From: Mariniphaga sp041686935 | GTDB taxonomy: Bacteria > Bacteroidota > Bacteroidia > Bacteroidales > Prolixibacteraceae | Assembly: GCA_041686935.1 (NCBI GenBank) | Contig: JAWLCW010000001.1 | Coordinates: 372,001 to 436,000 of the forward strand | Direction: 5' to 3' | DNA length: 64,000 nucleotides | Shown here: positions 8,582 through 17,697 of the stretch, in pieces | Layout: every line of letters starts with the position of its first letter | How positions within the stretch are numbered: position 1 is the first letter of the stretch | Position numbers and translations under genes: made by a program | The notes under the pieces: model-generated | Told to the model about the DNA's origin: nothing | The model's input: the letters and a program-made list of their open reading frames with translations, nothing else | Database searches by the model: none

Positions 8582-8932
8582 ATGAACCATAAAATTCTAT
8601 ATTCAATTTTTTTTCTTGCAATTTTCATATTTGCAGGAAGTTGCGACAAGGAGGAACCCGAAGTGCCTGATGATTTGGTCTTTCAAAGTCTGGTTGCCGA
8701 GAAAGATACCATTGCACCCGGCGAAACTGTTAAAATAAAAGCCTCTGCTACCGGCAGCCGGCTTGAATATTTCTGGGAAGCCACTCCCTTTGGCGATATT
8801 TTAGGATCGGGAGCTGAAATAACTTATGCAGCTTCTCCCTGCGGAGTAGGTACCAATAAAATTTCCTGCAGAATAACCAACGGAAGCAAACAGGAGGAAA
8901 CAAAAACTATTGATATCGTTGTTTATGAATGA
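8582..8932 (+). CDS. Small PKD-like lipoprotein
   Basis: A 116-residue protein with a type II signal peptide ending in IFAGSC, then one beta-rich domain (VFQSLVAEKDTIAPGETVKI through IDIVVYE) that reads like a single PKD/Ig-type fold. It starts 15 bp after the FISUMP lipoprotein gene, and its stop overlaps the start of the following gene by 8 bp, so the three are probably one operon. It is likely anchored in the outer membrane. No enzymatic motif is present and no specific function can be assigned. Confidence 0.75.
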   Translation: MNHKILYSIFFLAIFIFAGSCDKEEPEVPDDLVFQSLVAEKDTIAPGETVKIKASATGSRLEYFWEATPFGDILGSGAEITYAASPCGVGTNKISCRITNGSKQEETKTIDIVVYE

Positions 8933-9863
8933 AAAATGGATATTCTTTTTGGTATGTATCACCTGTTGCCCTTTTTTGCTGAAAGCCCAGTGCCTTTCGT
9001 CGGTTAACCCGGTAGGAGGCACCGATAATTTGCTGGTGCTCGAAAAGAATTCGCTACGGGTTATTTCTTTTTATAAATACGGACAGGGAAACCATTATTA
9101 CGAAGGCTCCGGGCGCTCTGATTTCGACCTGATTAGCAAAGCTTATTACAATTATTTTTCGGTAATTTTGGGTTACGGACTGACTCCAAAACTGACCCTT
9201 GAAATGGAAACCGGTTACTTTTTTAATAAAACTCAAAACTATAACCTCACACCAGCCTATTCCCTCACCGGGAGTGGATTGTCGAATGCAGTAATAATGG
9301 CCAAACACAGTATTTTTACAGAACCGGTGAACCGGATTTACATAACCGGGGCACTGGGCGCCAAAATTCCGTTTTCACGCGAATTGCAGTGGTCGCCAGA
9401 CAATGTAAAACTGCCGGCTGAGGTTCAACCCACGTTAGGAGCTTACGGAGCGGTTTTCAGTACTTCCTTTGTAAAGGAAAACTCGGGAACAGGAATGCGT
9501 TATTTTTTAACGAACCGCATTGAAACCCACGCACCAAGCAAAGAAGATTACAAACCCGGAAATTCTGTTTACACCTCCTTATACATTTCCAAACACCTGA
9601 TGCAGAATTGGTTAAAGGATAACTGGACAGCCATTTTGCAAATCCGCAATGAAATCCGCGGATACGATAAAATTGAAGGTCGAAAAAAGGAGTCATCCGG
9701 GAGCACATTGTTTTTTATTGCTCCTCAACTGAATTACGTGTTTAAAGAAGAATGGTACTTTTCTGCCATGACCGATATTCCTGTTTACCAGTATTTTAAA
9801 GGAACCCAACTGGGCGTCGGGCCCGGTTTTACCTTCATTGTGGCAAAAACACTCAGCCTGTAA
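8925..9863 (+). CDS. Outer-membrane beta-barrel protein of unknown function
   Basis: About 312 residues. A Sec signal peptide (MNEKWIFFLVCITCCPFLLK, then AQ) is followed by alternating amphipathic strands typical of transporter-like barrels (YYNYFSVILGYGLTPKLTLE, IAPQLNYVF, GVGPGFTFIVAKTLSL). A conserved-looking cysteine (AQCLSSVNPVGGTDNLLVLE) sits just after the cleavage site. The ATG at 8925 overlaps the end of the preceding lipoprotein gene by 8 bp, suggesting translational coupling; the earlier TTG at 8910 is less likely. With two lipoproteins it may form an outer-membrane assembly, but substrate and role are unknown. It is convergent with the ccsBA gene. Confidence 0.65.
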   Translation: MNEKWIFFLVCITCCPFLLKAQCLSSVNPVGGTDNLLVLEKNSLRVISFYKYGQGNHYYEGSGRSDFDLISKAYYNYFSVILGYGLTPKLTLEMETGYFFNKTQNYNLTPAYSLTGSGLSNAVIMAKHSIFTEPVNRIYITGALGAKIPFSRELQWSPDNVKLPAEVQPTLGAYGAVFSTSFVKENSGTGMRYFLTNRIETHAPSKEDYKPGNSVYTSLYISKHLMQNWLKDNWTAILQIRNEIRGYDKIEGRKKESSGSTLFFIAPQLNYVFKEEWYFSAMTDIPVYQYFKGTQLGVGPGFTFIVAKTLSL

Positions 9864-9883
9864 TATTCATAAAAATACCTCTT

Positions 9884-12800
9884 TCAGGAAACGACAACCT
9901 CTTCCTGTTTTTCTTTTTTGTCGGAAATGAAAGCAACCAAAACCAGAAGCAACACAATAACAATCGCCACATAAACGCCTGCCGGAATTGGGGCTGGTTC
10001 GCCCTGTGCGTAGGAATGTAGTCCCGACAAATAATAGTTCACCCCGAAGTAGGTCATTAAAACCGAACCAAAACCCATCAGCGAAGCGGCGCTCACTGCA
10101 TAATTTCCTTTGAAACCGGGTATTTTGTGCATGTGTACAATGAATGTGTAAACCAAAATGGTAACCATTGCCCATGTTTCTTTCGGATCCCAGCCCCAGT
10201 AACGGCCCCAGCTTTCGTTGGCCCAAACTCCGCCGATAAACGAACCGGCTGCCAGCATTATCAGGCCAAGAATCAAAGAAATATGAATAATTACCACCAA
10301 CTCTTTGATGGTATGATTTACCCTGATTTTGTTTTTGTCATTTCTGAAAATAAACAGAACAAGATTAAGAAAACCCAACATGGCGCCAATTCCCAAAAAT
10401 CCGTAACTGGCCATTATGATGGCAACATGCACAATCAGCCAGTAAGATTTCAACACGGGTACAAGATTGGTAATTTCAGGGCTCATCCAGCTAAAACCTG
10501 CAACCAGAAGTGTAATACCGGCAAGCAGGGTTGTTAATGACAATGTAATTTCCGACCGCCTGACGAAAATCAAACCCGTCAGCAAAGTAGCCCAGCTTAC
10601 AAATATCATCGACTCGTAACCGTTGCTCCAGGGCGCATGTCCCGAAATATACCAACGGATTACAAGACCTGCAGTTTGTGCTGTAAAAAGCAGCATAATG
10701 ATAAAAAAGGCAATTTGTTTCAGCGTGGTTAACTTCATTTTTGGATTGAAAATGGTATAAAGCTGCAACAGAAGTAAAACAAGCCCCGCTGTGAGCAATA
10801 TTTTGGAAAGTTTTCCGAAAATATCCCATTTATGGTATAGAATTTCAAGTTTGATTTTCGTTTTCGAAGGAATAATCTGAGCCCCTTCCTTTTGCTGATA
10901 ATTTTTAATCTGATTCAGAATCTGTGATGCAGTTCCCCAGTCGCGGGACGCAACGGCATTGAGGTAATTTTCGGTAGCCTGCTTTGCAAATGTTTCTCCT
11001 TCGCTACCCAATGAACCCGCATCGTTTGCCGTAACCCATTTTTGGTTTTCGTGGCCGGGTACCGGATAAACCGTAAGGAAATTGCCTGAGAATACATTAA
11101 AAAGGATGTTCACCCGTTCGTCCACATTAATGATTTCCTTGTCGAGTTTATTGCGCTCGCTGCTTTTTTTGGCAAATGCTTCGGATACAGCAGCATTAAG
11201 TCGGTACCCGCCCATATCGCGTGGCAGAACGATTTGATTGAATGTAGCATAGTCACTGTTAATTCCCAGCATCTTCCGAAGTTCCGGGTTGGCGACTTTT
11301 ATAACCGGAACATTTTTCCATTGTTCAGGAATGGCCTGCATCGACAGAAAAACTTCAGAGGCATTCATTCCCTGCCATTTGTTCTTTTTGGCCACCTTGC
11401 GCATAATTTCCGATGCCAGTGTTGCCGTGGGTTCGGTTCGTCCTTTGTGGCTTTGCAGGAGCAGTTCTTCAAATTCTGAAACGTGCTTTTTATTCAGCGG
11501 CTCAATATTTTGTGCCGGCTGGGCACTTAGGGTTGAAAATAAAATTCCGAAAATCAAAACGGCAAAAAGTTTTTTCCGTTCTTCCCTTAATTTGGCCGAA
11601 GCTTTTATCAGCTTCATAAACCGGCTGTTTTTATTGAAAAGTGTTAACACAAAACCAATAACCATAAGCAAATAACCGAAATAAGTAATTGACGTTCCCC
11701 AGGCATCGCTGTTAACCGAAAGAATTGTACCTTTCTCGTCGGTGTCGTACGAAGACTGAAAAAACCGGTAACCCTGGTACTTCAGAATATTATTCATATA
11801 AATCCGGAATGGTTTTTCCATTTCGCCATCTCTTAAAATCACTTCGCTGGCGTAAGACGAAGGGCTGTTTGAGCCGGGGTAACGTTCCAGTTGAAATTCA
11901 GTTAAGTAAATGGAAAAGGGAAGTTCAATTTTTTTGGAACCAAAAGAAACCGAAACATCTATTCCGTTAACCGAAGTGGTGTAGGGCTGGCTGATAATTC
12001 CTTTCAACCCGTAAACTATCAGGTTTTTTGACTGGTTATCAACGGAAATTTCCGTTTGAAGGGCATCATTGGCCGAACCTCCCTGCTGTGGCGGGGAGTA
12101 AACCAATTGGGTTTTACCGTTCTGAAAAAACTGCCTGACAGCAAAATGAATATTTCCACTTGAATAAACCGTTTGTGTATTCATTCTGTACCGCTCTCCG
12201 GGAGGGATTTCTTCAGCGTTCTGCCCATTCATATCCAAAACGAATACCGAGTCTCTGGCTGTAAAATACAAGCTTCCCTGATCAATTTCGAGGTTGATAT
12301 CGGGAATTCCGTTTTGCATATTAAACCCAATGGAACTGCCTTCAACGGTTTTTTGTTCCCCGGTTTTCAGATTGAAATCTACCCTTCGCATTGAACTGCC
12401 AACAGCCATTAACGAAATGATTGGCTCACCGTTGGGATCGGCAACTACCGTTTCTGCTGCCGATGGCATATATTGAAGGTTCTTAACCCGTATATTCTTC
12501 CCGTTCAGCGTAAGTTCTTCAGAGAACCAGTTTGCCGTATAAGGCGAAAATTTAACTTCGTGCACTTCTTCAACTTTTGAATTCCCATCGGAGGCACTAA
12601 TTTTAATGAACGTTTCTTCGGAAACAATAAAATCAGATGATTCTCCTTCGCGAATGTGCATGGAGCCTTCGTAACCGTAATAGCGCGTAATACCGGCGCC
12701 AATAATCATAAAAACAAAGGAAATATGAAACAGAAAACCGGGCCATCTTTTCCGGGTAAACAACTTGTTTTCAAAAACACTTCCGATAAGGTTTATGGCA

Positions 12801-12970
12801 ATTATAACCAGCAAAATTTCAAACCACCTCGAATTGTATATTAAAATTTTGGCGGTAGGAGTGCCGTAATCATTTTCAATAAATGTGGCGTAGCCAATGG
12901 CTATGGCAAAAACGGTTACCAGTATTCCGGTAAACAGCATGGAGAACAAAAACGAAACAAACTTCTTCAT
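9884..12970 (-). CDS. ccsBA: Fused ResB-CcsA cytochrome c maturation protein (System II)
   Basis: A 1,028-residue fusion that carries heme across the inner membrane and attaches it to CXXCH motifs of apocytochromes c. The N-terminal ResB part (about 1-470) has its usual helices, with TRKRWPGFLFHISFVFMIIG, and a large periplasmic domain. A linker domain (about 490-720) precedes the CcsA part, whose tryptophan-rich WWD heme-handling motif reads GGVWANESWGRYWGWDPKET near residue 925. The single-chain architecture is normal in Bacteroidota and Epsilonproteobacteria. It is the distal gene of the minus-strand cytochrome region, 87 bp past the NapC-like gene, as expected for a product needed by those 22 heme sites. 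Confidence 0.95.
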   Translation of the reverse strand: MKKFVSFLFSMLFTGILVTVFAIAIGYATFIENDYGTPTAKILIYNSRWFEILLVIIAINLIGSVFENKLFTRKRWPGFLFHISFVFMIIGAGITRYYGYEGSMHIREGESSDFIVSEETFIKISASDGNSKVEEVHEVKFSPYTANWFSEELTLNGKNIRVKNLQYMPSAAETVVADPNGEPIISLMAVGSSMRRVDFNLKTGEQKTVEGSSIGFNMQNGIPDINLEIDQGSLYFTARDSVFVLDMNGQNAEEIPPGERYRMNTQTVYSSGNIHFAVRQFFQNGKTQLVYSPPQQGGSANDALQTEISVDNQSKNLIVYGLKGIISQPYTTSVNGIDVSVSFGSKKIELPFSIYLTEFQLERYPGSNSPSSYASEVILRDGEMEKPFRIYMNNILKYQGYRFFQSSYDTDEKGTILSVNSDAWGTSITYFGYLLMVIGFVLTLFNKNSRFMKLIKASAKLREERKKLFAVLIFGILFSTLSAQPAQNIEPLNKKHVSEFEELLLQSHKGRTEPTATLASEIMRKVAKKNKWQGMNASEVFLSMQAIPEQWKNVPVIKVANPELRKMLGINSDYATFNQIVLPRDMGGYRLNAAVSEAFAKKSSERNKLDKEIINVDERVNILFNVFSGNFLTVYPVPGHENQKWVTANDAGSLGSEGETFAKQATENYLNAVASRDWGTASQILNQIKNYQQKEGAQIIPSKTKIKLEILYHKWDIFGKLSKILLTAGLVLLLLQLYTIFNPKMKLTTLKQIAFFIIMLLFTAQTAGLVIRWYISGHAPWSNGYESMIFVSWATLLTGLIFVRRSEITLSLTTLLAGITLLVAGFSWMSPEITNLVPVLKSYWLIVHVAIIMASYGFLGIGAMLGFLNLVLFIFRNDKNKIRVNHTIKELVVIIHISLILGLIMLAAGSFIGGVWANESWGRYWGWDPKETWAMVTILVYTFIVHMHKIPGFKGNYAVSAASLMGFGSVLMTYFGVNYYLSGLHSYAQGEPAPIPAGVYVAIVIVLLLVLVAFISDKKEKQEEVVVS

Positions 12971-13057
12971 AATTCAATCATCAAAATGTAGCCCTCAAAA
13001 ATAGTTTAAGATTGGAAAGCGGAAAGAAAAATGGCGATAAAAAGTAATGATTAACAA

Positions 13058-14560
13058 TCAGTAAAGTTGATAATGGCATACAGAACACAGTTCATCGCGC
13101 CAAACTTCGTTAATATTTATGGGATGTTGGAATTCAAGCGGATTGGCCACATTCGACATTTCCAGATTATCAGGTGTACCCTGAGCCGTGATTACGTGGC
13201 AAAGGTTACAGTCACGCGAAATAACCTGTCCCCGGGTTGAGGTGTGCCGGTCGTTGTGGCAGCGGTAGCATCCATCGGTTTCAAGGTGTCCCAAATGGTT
13301 GGGATATTCGGTCCAGCTTACTTTCATTAACGGGAAAATATTTTTTGAATATCCGTCCTGAATGCTGGCAATGGCATTGTCAATATCACTTTTATTGGAT
13401 TCGAGCAATTCGGGATACATAATTTCGTAATACTCGCTAACCTGTGTTTGAATGGCAGTAAAAGCACTATCTTTTGTTGGATAATCTTCTCCAAAAATAC
13501 CCATTGCAACTGATTTTATATCGGGCAAATCTTTTGAAATATCTCCTGAAACGATGTATTCATCGATAAAATTTTGCGGAACCTTATAGTTGTGCGATGG
13601 CCGGTTGTGGCAGTCGAGACAGTCCATTACCCGAAGTTCCAGCGATTCCATCTGGCTTTGGGTAAGTTTATTTTCTGTATCCTCGTAAATCGTTTCTTCT
13701 CCGGTTTTCAGGTTGGTGTATTTAACCCAGGGAATTATGCTGCGTTTTTCATCCGAGGCGATATATTCAATTTTTACATTCGGATTGATATGCCAGTGAA
13801 TTCCTTCGCTTATTCCTTTTGCACTGTGTTCCGAACTGGTTTTTAAAAGCATGTGGATGTCCCATTCGGTGTTTTCCTCATCGGCCAGGTAGGATCGTTT
13901 GATGCGCAGTTTCCGGTCGTAAAACTTTTCGGGCCAGTGACATTCTTCACACGTTTCCTGAGCCGGTCGCAAGCTGTGAACAGGAGTAGGAATAGGCCGT
14001 GGATATTTGTCGAACAAAACGGAATAGACCTGGTATAACCCCGAAAGTTTACTTTTTACGTACCAATCGGCGCCGCTGCCCACGTGACATTCTACACACG
14101 AAACACGTTCGTGCGACGATTCCTGATAAGCCACATATTCCGGTTCCATAACCTGGTGACAGATTTTGCCGCAAAACTCTACCGACTCGGTGTAGTGAAA
14201 GGCTTCGTAACTGCCAACTGCCGAAAGAATTAAAAGCAAAAGTGTTCCGACAGAAAAAATGATGGAAGCATTTCGGGTGGCAGAATTGTTAAAATCAATT
14301 ACCGGCCAGTCTTTAACTTTTGTCAGAGATTCTTGTTTTTTCATCCTTCGTTTGGTAACCCACATTCCAACGGGTATTAAAACCAGTCCGATGATTAAAA
14401 ACATGGGCAGAATGATATAGATAAAAAGCCCTACATACGAGCTTCCGATATCAAAAATAAACGTGATAAAAAACAGCAGGGCTATTAAAAAAAGATTCAG
14501 ACCGGCAATTCCTGCTCCGATAATGGAGGTCCAGTTTCTTAACGATTGTGGCAGTTTCAT
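13058..14560 (-). CDS. NapC/NirT-like membrane-anchored heptaheme cytochrome c
   Basis: A 500-residue cytochrome. Three hydrophobic segments (about residues 10-30, 35-65 and 95-115) anchor it. The periplasmic part has one CX3CH motif (CGKICH) and six CXXCH motifs (CVECH, CEECH, CLDCH, CYRCH, CNLCH, CSVCH). The opening of the heme region (VMEPEYVAYQESSHERVSC) is the NapC/NrfH-like quinol-oxidising type. It should take electrons from menaquinol and pass them to periplasmic partners. Ordinary NapC and NrfH carry four hemes, so this is an extended family. It lies between ccsBA and a cytochrome b gene; the terminal acceptor is not evident, as no NrfA-like or nitrate reductase catalytic gene is in the window. 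Confidence 0.85.
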   Translation of the reverse strand: MKLPQSLRNWTSIIGAGIAGLNLFLIALLFFITFIFDIGSSYVGLFIYIILPMFLIIGLVLIPVGMWVTKRRMKKQESLTKVKDWPVIDFNNSATRNASIIFSVGTLLLLILSAVGSYEAFHYTESVEFCGKICHQVMEPEYVAYQESSHERVSCVECHVGSGADWYVKSKLSGLYQVYSVLFDKYPRPIPTPVHSLRPAQETCEECHWPEKFYDRKLRIKRSYLADEENTEWDIHMLLKTSSEHSAKGISEGIHWHINPNVKIEYIASDEKRSIIPWVKYTNLKTGEETIYEDTENKLTQSQMESLELRVMDCLDCHNRPSHNYKVPQNFIDEYIVSGDISKDLPDIKSVAMGIFGEDYPTKDSAFTAIQTQVSEYYEIMYPELLESNKSDIDNAIASIQDGYSKNIFPLMKVSWTEYPNHLGHLETDGCYRCHNDRHTSTRGQVISRDCNLCHVITAQGTPDNLEMSNVANPLEFQHPININEVWRDELCSVCHYQLY

Positions 14561-14646
14561 AGGACAAAGTTTAAAATCAATAACTTAACGATTGCCCTGT
14601 TTTAAAAAACCTAAGGAATATTTGAAGATTCCTTAAACAATCTGTT

Positions 14647-15264
14647 TCAGGTATGCCAACCGGTAATTATACTTTTGTAGTTTTTTGTCGGCGGTTTTCC
14701 CATTGAAGCAACATACAAATGAACCAGTAAAAAAATAAAAACAAAAAAACCGGTAATTCCGTGCAACACGGCAGTAAGCATTACACCACTAACATGAAAA
14801 ACCTGATCAATAATCATTTCCGGGAAAAACAGGGCAAACCCGGTTACAAACAGGACAGGCAAAAAAACGTACATTACAACGATGTAAGAATATTTCTGCA
14901 ACGGATTAAATTTTCTTTTTACTGATACAGGATAAGGTGATTGCTCCCCTTTAAACATTCCTGATGTGTAATAATTGATTTGTTTCAACATTCTTTTTGA
15001 TAACCCCTGCACTTTCACCCGGTAATATTTGCCGTTTTTGGTAAGAAGATTTCCGAAAAGAAAAATAAGGTAACCTGAAGAAACAATAACACCGGCTATA
15101 TTGTGAACCGAAATGGCTGTTTCAAATTTTAACAACAGAACTCCCCTGTCGGCATAATGAAGGCTTATTCCTGAAAAAATAAGTGCGATAATTCCCAATG
15201 CATTAATTCCATGCCAGATTCTAAGCCACAAAGGGTATAAATAAAGTTTTTCTCCGTTCTCCAT
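14647..15264 (-). CDS. Cytochrome b (b561/PhsC-like) membrane subunit
   Basis: A 205-residue protein with four to five transmembrane helices. Histidines suited to binding two b hemes sit in LRIWHGINALGIIALIFSGI, ISVHNIAGV, VLHGITGFFVFIFLLVHLYV, with LHYADRG between helices. The layout matches bacterial di-heme cytochrome b subunits of the thiosulfate reductase/hydrogenase/formate dehydrogenase class, which link the quinone pool to periplasmic redox partners. It starts 7 bp after the heptaheme gene and is followed by the NapC-like gene 86 bp on, so the three are likely one transcriptional unit giving a membrane quinone-cytochrome c module. Confidence 0.8.
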   Translation of the reverse strand: MENGEKLYLYPLWLRIWHGINALGIIALIFSGISLHYADRGVLLLKFETAISVHNIAGVIVSSGYLIFLFGNLLTKNGKYYRVKVQGLSKRMLKQINYYTSGMFKGEQSPYPVSVKRKFNPLQKYSYIVVMYVFLPVLFVTGFALFFPEMIIDQVFHVSGVMLTAVLHGITGFFVFIFLLVHLYVASMGKPPTKNYKSIITGWHT

Positions 15265-15271
15265 ACACCTG

Positions 15272-16249
15272 TTATTTTATTATTCTTAAAATTGTGTGAA
15301 CGACAATTCCACAAATGGCAGCAAAGAATATAATGGCATAAATAGTATTCAGGTAAGGTACACGCGATGCTCCAATTACATAATATTCAGTTGAAAAATC
15401 TTCTCCGGAACGATTTACAGTAAAAAGGCCTAAAATTGATTTTTGGTAATTTTCCCCGGCGTCGGTGCGTGTTCTAAGATTTTGATATTTATATAATGAA
15501 GCCTGAAGCATCGAATTGGCTGAATGACATTCAACACAATTTTTTGTCGCGTGTTCCTTCCTTAATACATTGTGCGAAACCATAAGTGAATCCTGGACTT
15601 CGGTATGGCACTCAATACAGCGTACCCGCCTAAAATGGAGGGCCTGGTTTGGCAGCCAGTTGTGAACTTCTACAAGTTGCGGATTTTCCTGATCGGAAAC
15701 CAACTGGTATTTGGTCATATTGTCGTGGCAAGAAAGGCACATTTTATTGCTGTAATCTACAATTTCTCTCAGGTTACTGCTTGTTCTTGCCGTTGCCCTG
15801 TAGTAGTGCTGACTATGGCATTTTGAGCATGAAAAATGTTCGCCATGCGTTTCAAAATGAACACTTTTCTGAAATTCCTCCTCAATTCTGTCAAACTGCC
15901 AGTCTTCGTAATTTGGATCCCCTCCGTGACAATCGATACAAGTCATCATTGGTTCCAGTTTCAATTCGCCATTGTGCGGATACGTTTCATATTCCATTGA
16001 GTGGCAATCGATACAACCAAAGGCATTATGCACACCTGTTGCAAGCTGGATTGTATCAAGAATGTAGAAAGGGTTCATCAACCGTTTTTCTTCTTGTTCA
16101 GTCCAGTCATTGTACATTGTAAAAGTATGTGAAGAATGGCATTTCAGGCAGGTTTGGTTTTGCTCGGGTATAGACTGGCCCCGGGCCACAAACATACCGG
16201 CAAACCCCGTGAGATAAAAAAGAATAAAAGAGTTCACAATAAACCTCAT
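15272..16249 (-). CDS. Periplasmic heptaheme cytochrome c with C-terminal membrane anchor
   Basis: A 325-residue protein with an N-terminal signal sequence (LFYLTGFAGMFVARGQS), seven CXXCH motifs (CLKCH, CIDCH twice, CSKCH, CLSCH, CIECH, CVECH), many distal His candidates and a C-terminal helix (NTIYAIIFFAAICGIVVHTI). The hemes should form a wire anchored at the inner membrane. It precedes the cytochrome b gene by 7 bp. A strong minus-strand terminator hairpin sits just 14-51 bp upstream of its ATG, so it depends on readthrough or a promoter inside the hairpin region. No catalytic motif of a known nitrite, sulfite or hydroxylamine enzyme was recognised. Confidence 0.85.
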   Translation of the reverse strand: MRFIVNSFILFYLTGFAGMFVARGQSIPEQNQTCLKCHSSHTFTMYNDWTEQEEKRLMNPFYILDTIQLATGVHNAFGCIDCHSMEYETYPHNGELKLEPMMTCIDCHGGDPNYEDWQFDRIEEEFQKSVHFETHGEHFSCSKCHSQHYYRATARTSSNLREIVDYSNKMCLSCHDNMTKYQLVSDQENPQLVEVHNWLPNQALHFRRVRCIECHTEVQDSLMVSHNVLRKEHATKNCVECHSANSMLQASLYKYQNLRTRTDAGENYQKSILGLFTVNRSGEDFSTEYYVIGASRVPYLNTIYAIIFFAAICGIVVHTILRIIK

Positions 16250-16262
16250 GACACGGGAAATT

Positions 16263-16300
16263 AAAAAAAACTGCCCCGAGGGTCAGCACCTCCGGAGCAG
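16263..16300 (-). terminator. Strong intrinsic terminator inside the cytochrome region
   Basis: On the minus strand CTGCTCCGGAGG pairs with CCTCGGGGCAG around a 7-nt loop, and a run of eight T follows. It ends transcription after the monoheme cytochrome gene, only 14 bp before the next minus-strand start codon. It may act as an attenuator between the barrel/lipoprotein half and the quinone-oxidising half of the cluster. Confidence 0.85.
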
Positions 16301-16316
16301 AATTCGATTTTATAAC

Positions 16317-16739
16317 CTATTTTAAAGACCTTACAAAGTTTATAACAGCCCAGCGATCTTCTTCTTCGGGTATCTTTTTTTCGAAGTTGGGCATTTCGTC
16401 CATGCCAATGATTGACTGGTAGTAAATTTCGCCATCGGTCTGAGCCTGAAATTTCGGATCATTAAACGGAATCATTTCTGCTTTCATACTCGCAGCTTTG
16501 GGACCATCTCCAAGTCCGGTGTTACCATGGCATGATCTGCAATGTTTCGCATAGAGCATTTTTCCAACTCTGTCAAGAGATTCATCACCGACATACGGGT
16601 TTTTCATTTCCTTGTATTTAGCCGGAATATCCCAGTTCTCGGGCATATTTTCTGATGGAGAAACAAAAGCAGCCAGAAGCATTCCTGCGAAAAGGACCGC
16701 CAGGGGATATGTTAAAAATTTAATCTTTCCTTTTTTCAT
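16317..16739 (-). CDS. Monoheme class I cytochrome c
   Basis: A 140-residue protein with an N-terminal hydrophobic signal/anchor (TYPLAVLFAGMLLAAFVSPS). A single class I cytochrome c domain has heme site AKHCRSCHGNTGLGDGPKA and probable Met ligand in IIGMDEMPNFEKKIPEEE. It is a typical small periplasmic electron shuttle. It lies 27 bp downstream of the barrel gene and immediately upstream of the strong terminator, so it is the last gene of the lipoprotein-barrel unit. It could bridge electrons between the inner-membrane module and the outer-membrane proteins. Confidence 0.9.
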   Translation of the reverse strand: MKKGKIKFLTYPLAVLFAGMLLAAFVSPSENMPENWDIPAKYKEMKNPYVGDESLDRVGKMLYAKHCRSCHGNTGLGDGPKAASMKAEMIPFNDPKFQAQTDGEIYYQSIIGMDEMPNFEKKIPEEEDRWAVINFVRSLK

Positions 16740-16765
16740 GATAAATTATTTTATATAGTTAAACA

Positions 16766-17677
16766 TTAAAAGTTCCAAATTCGTGTAATTGTAAAACCAA
16801 AAGCTATATTATCTTTATTGAACTTGTTCGAATTCCACATCATAATATCCTGCGGTATAATTCCTTTTGAATTTCCGAGGTAAATCTGGAATGCATGTGT
16901 ACTGGTAGCAATTTCAATGCCAAAAGAAAGATTTGGCTGATGATGATCAGGAACTTCCAGTTGCTCTGAAATTTGCTGAATTTTTAACGGGGCGTCGTAA
17001 TTAAAAATAAAAGATGATTGTGGTGAGAAATTTACCCTTCCGTTAAAATGCAATCCGATTTTATCGTGGTCAAATTCCTTTTCAACCAGGTTGTAGTGTG
17101 TAAAACTTACACCGGTTTGAAGAGACAGCCAATGGTTAAACCTTCGTCCGATAATCAATTGAGAGAAGTATGACCAGCGATCTGTAAAAACCATACTGTA
17201 TTCTGCCGGTCCTTTTCCCGAATGCCAGACTTTTCCGGTACCAAATGCGCTTTCATTTCTGCCGTCAACAGCCAGAACTCCATAAAGCGCAACAGCAACC
17301 GGAATCGTATTTTGGCGGGTTTGTTCAAGAATTGTCCACTTGGCATTCAAATCGGTGTACATTTTTTCCTTACTCAGACCAATACCAACCTGAAAGTTTG
17401 TAATTGGCACGTAATTAAAAGCAAGTCTGATATTGGCTCCGGGAGAGTATATTCCGTAAAAATCGGAGATTCCATTTCCAATTGTACCAAACTTATGCTG
17501 AATGGCATATTCAAATGTGCCTTTTATTGGAATGTAAGTGGTTTGGTTATCAATTAGATAACCACTTGCAAATGGTGCTCTTACCGGTCTGTCTTTTACC
17601 TTCTCTTCCACTTCCTGAGCAAAAATTCCGGTAAAAGGAATTACTGTAAGTAACAGGATCAATATGTAATTCTTCAT
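16766..17677 (-). CDS. DUF5777-like outer-membrane beta-barrel protein
   Basis: A protein of about 303 residues with a signal peptide (MKNYILILLLTVIPFTGIFA, cleaved after AQ) and a barrel-like sequence: RPVRAPFASGYLIDNQT, GTFEYAIQHKFGTIGNGISD, and a last strand ending NIAFGFTITRIWNF with a terminal aromatic. The pattern fits the DUF5777 group of Bacteroidota barrels found near c-type cytochromes. It sits between a monoheme lipoprotein gene and a monoheme cytochrome gene. A role as the pore of a porin-cytochrome conduit is an inference from context. The ATG at 17677 gives the standard signal peptide; an ATG at 17686 would add three residues. Confidence 0.75.
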   Translation of the reverse strand: MKNYILILLLTVIPFTGIFAQEVEEKVKDRPVRAPFASGYLIDNQTTYIPIKGTFEYAIQHKFGTIGNGISDFYGIYSPGANIRLAFNYVPITNFQVGIGLSKEKMYTDLNAKWTILEQTRQNTIPVAVALYGVLAVDGRNESAFGTGKVWHSGKGPAEYSMVFTDRWSYFSQLIIGRRFNHWLSLQTGVSFTHYNLVEKEFDHDKIGLHFNGRVNFSPQSSFIFNYDAPLKIQQISEQLEVPDHHQPNLSFGIEIATSTHAFQIYLGNSKGIIPQDIMMWNSNKFNKDNIAFGFTITRIWNF

Positions 17678-17697
17678 TTCTGCCATTTTATTTGCGG

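Noticed and set aside
9884..12970. Two separate genes for ResB and CcsA
   Set aside because: A single uninterrupted frame of 1,028 codons links both parts; the fusion is normal in this phylum.
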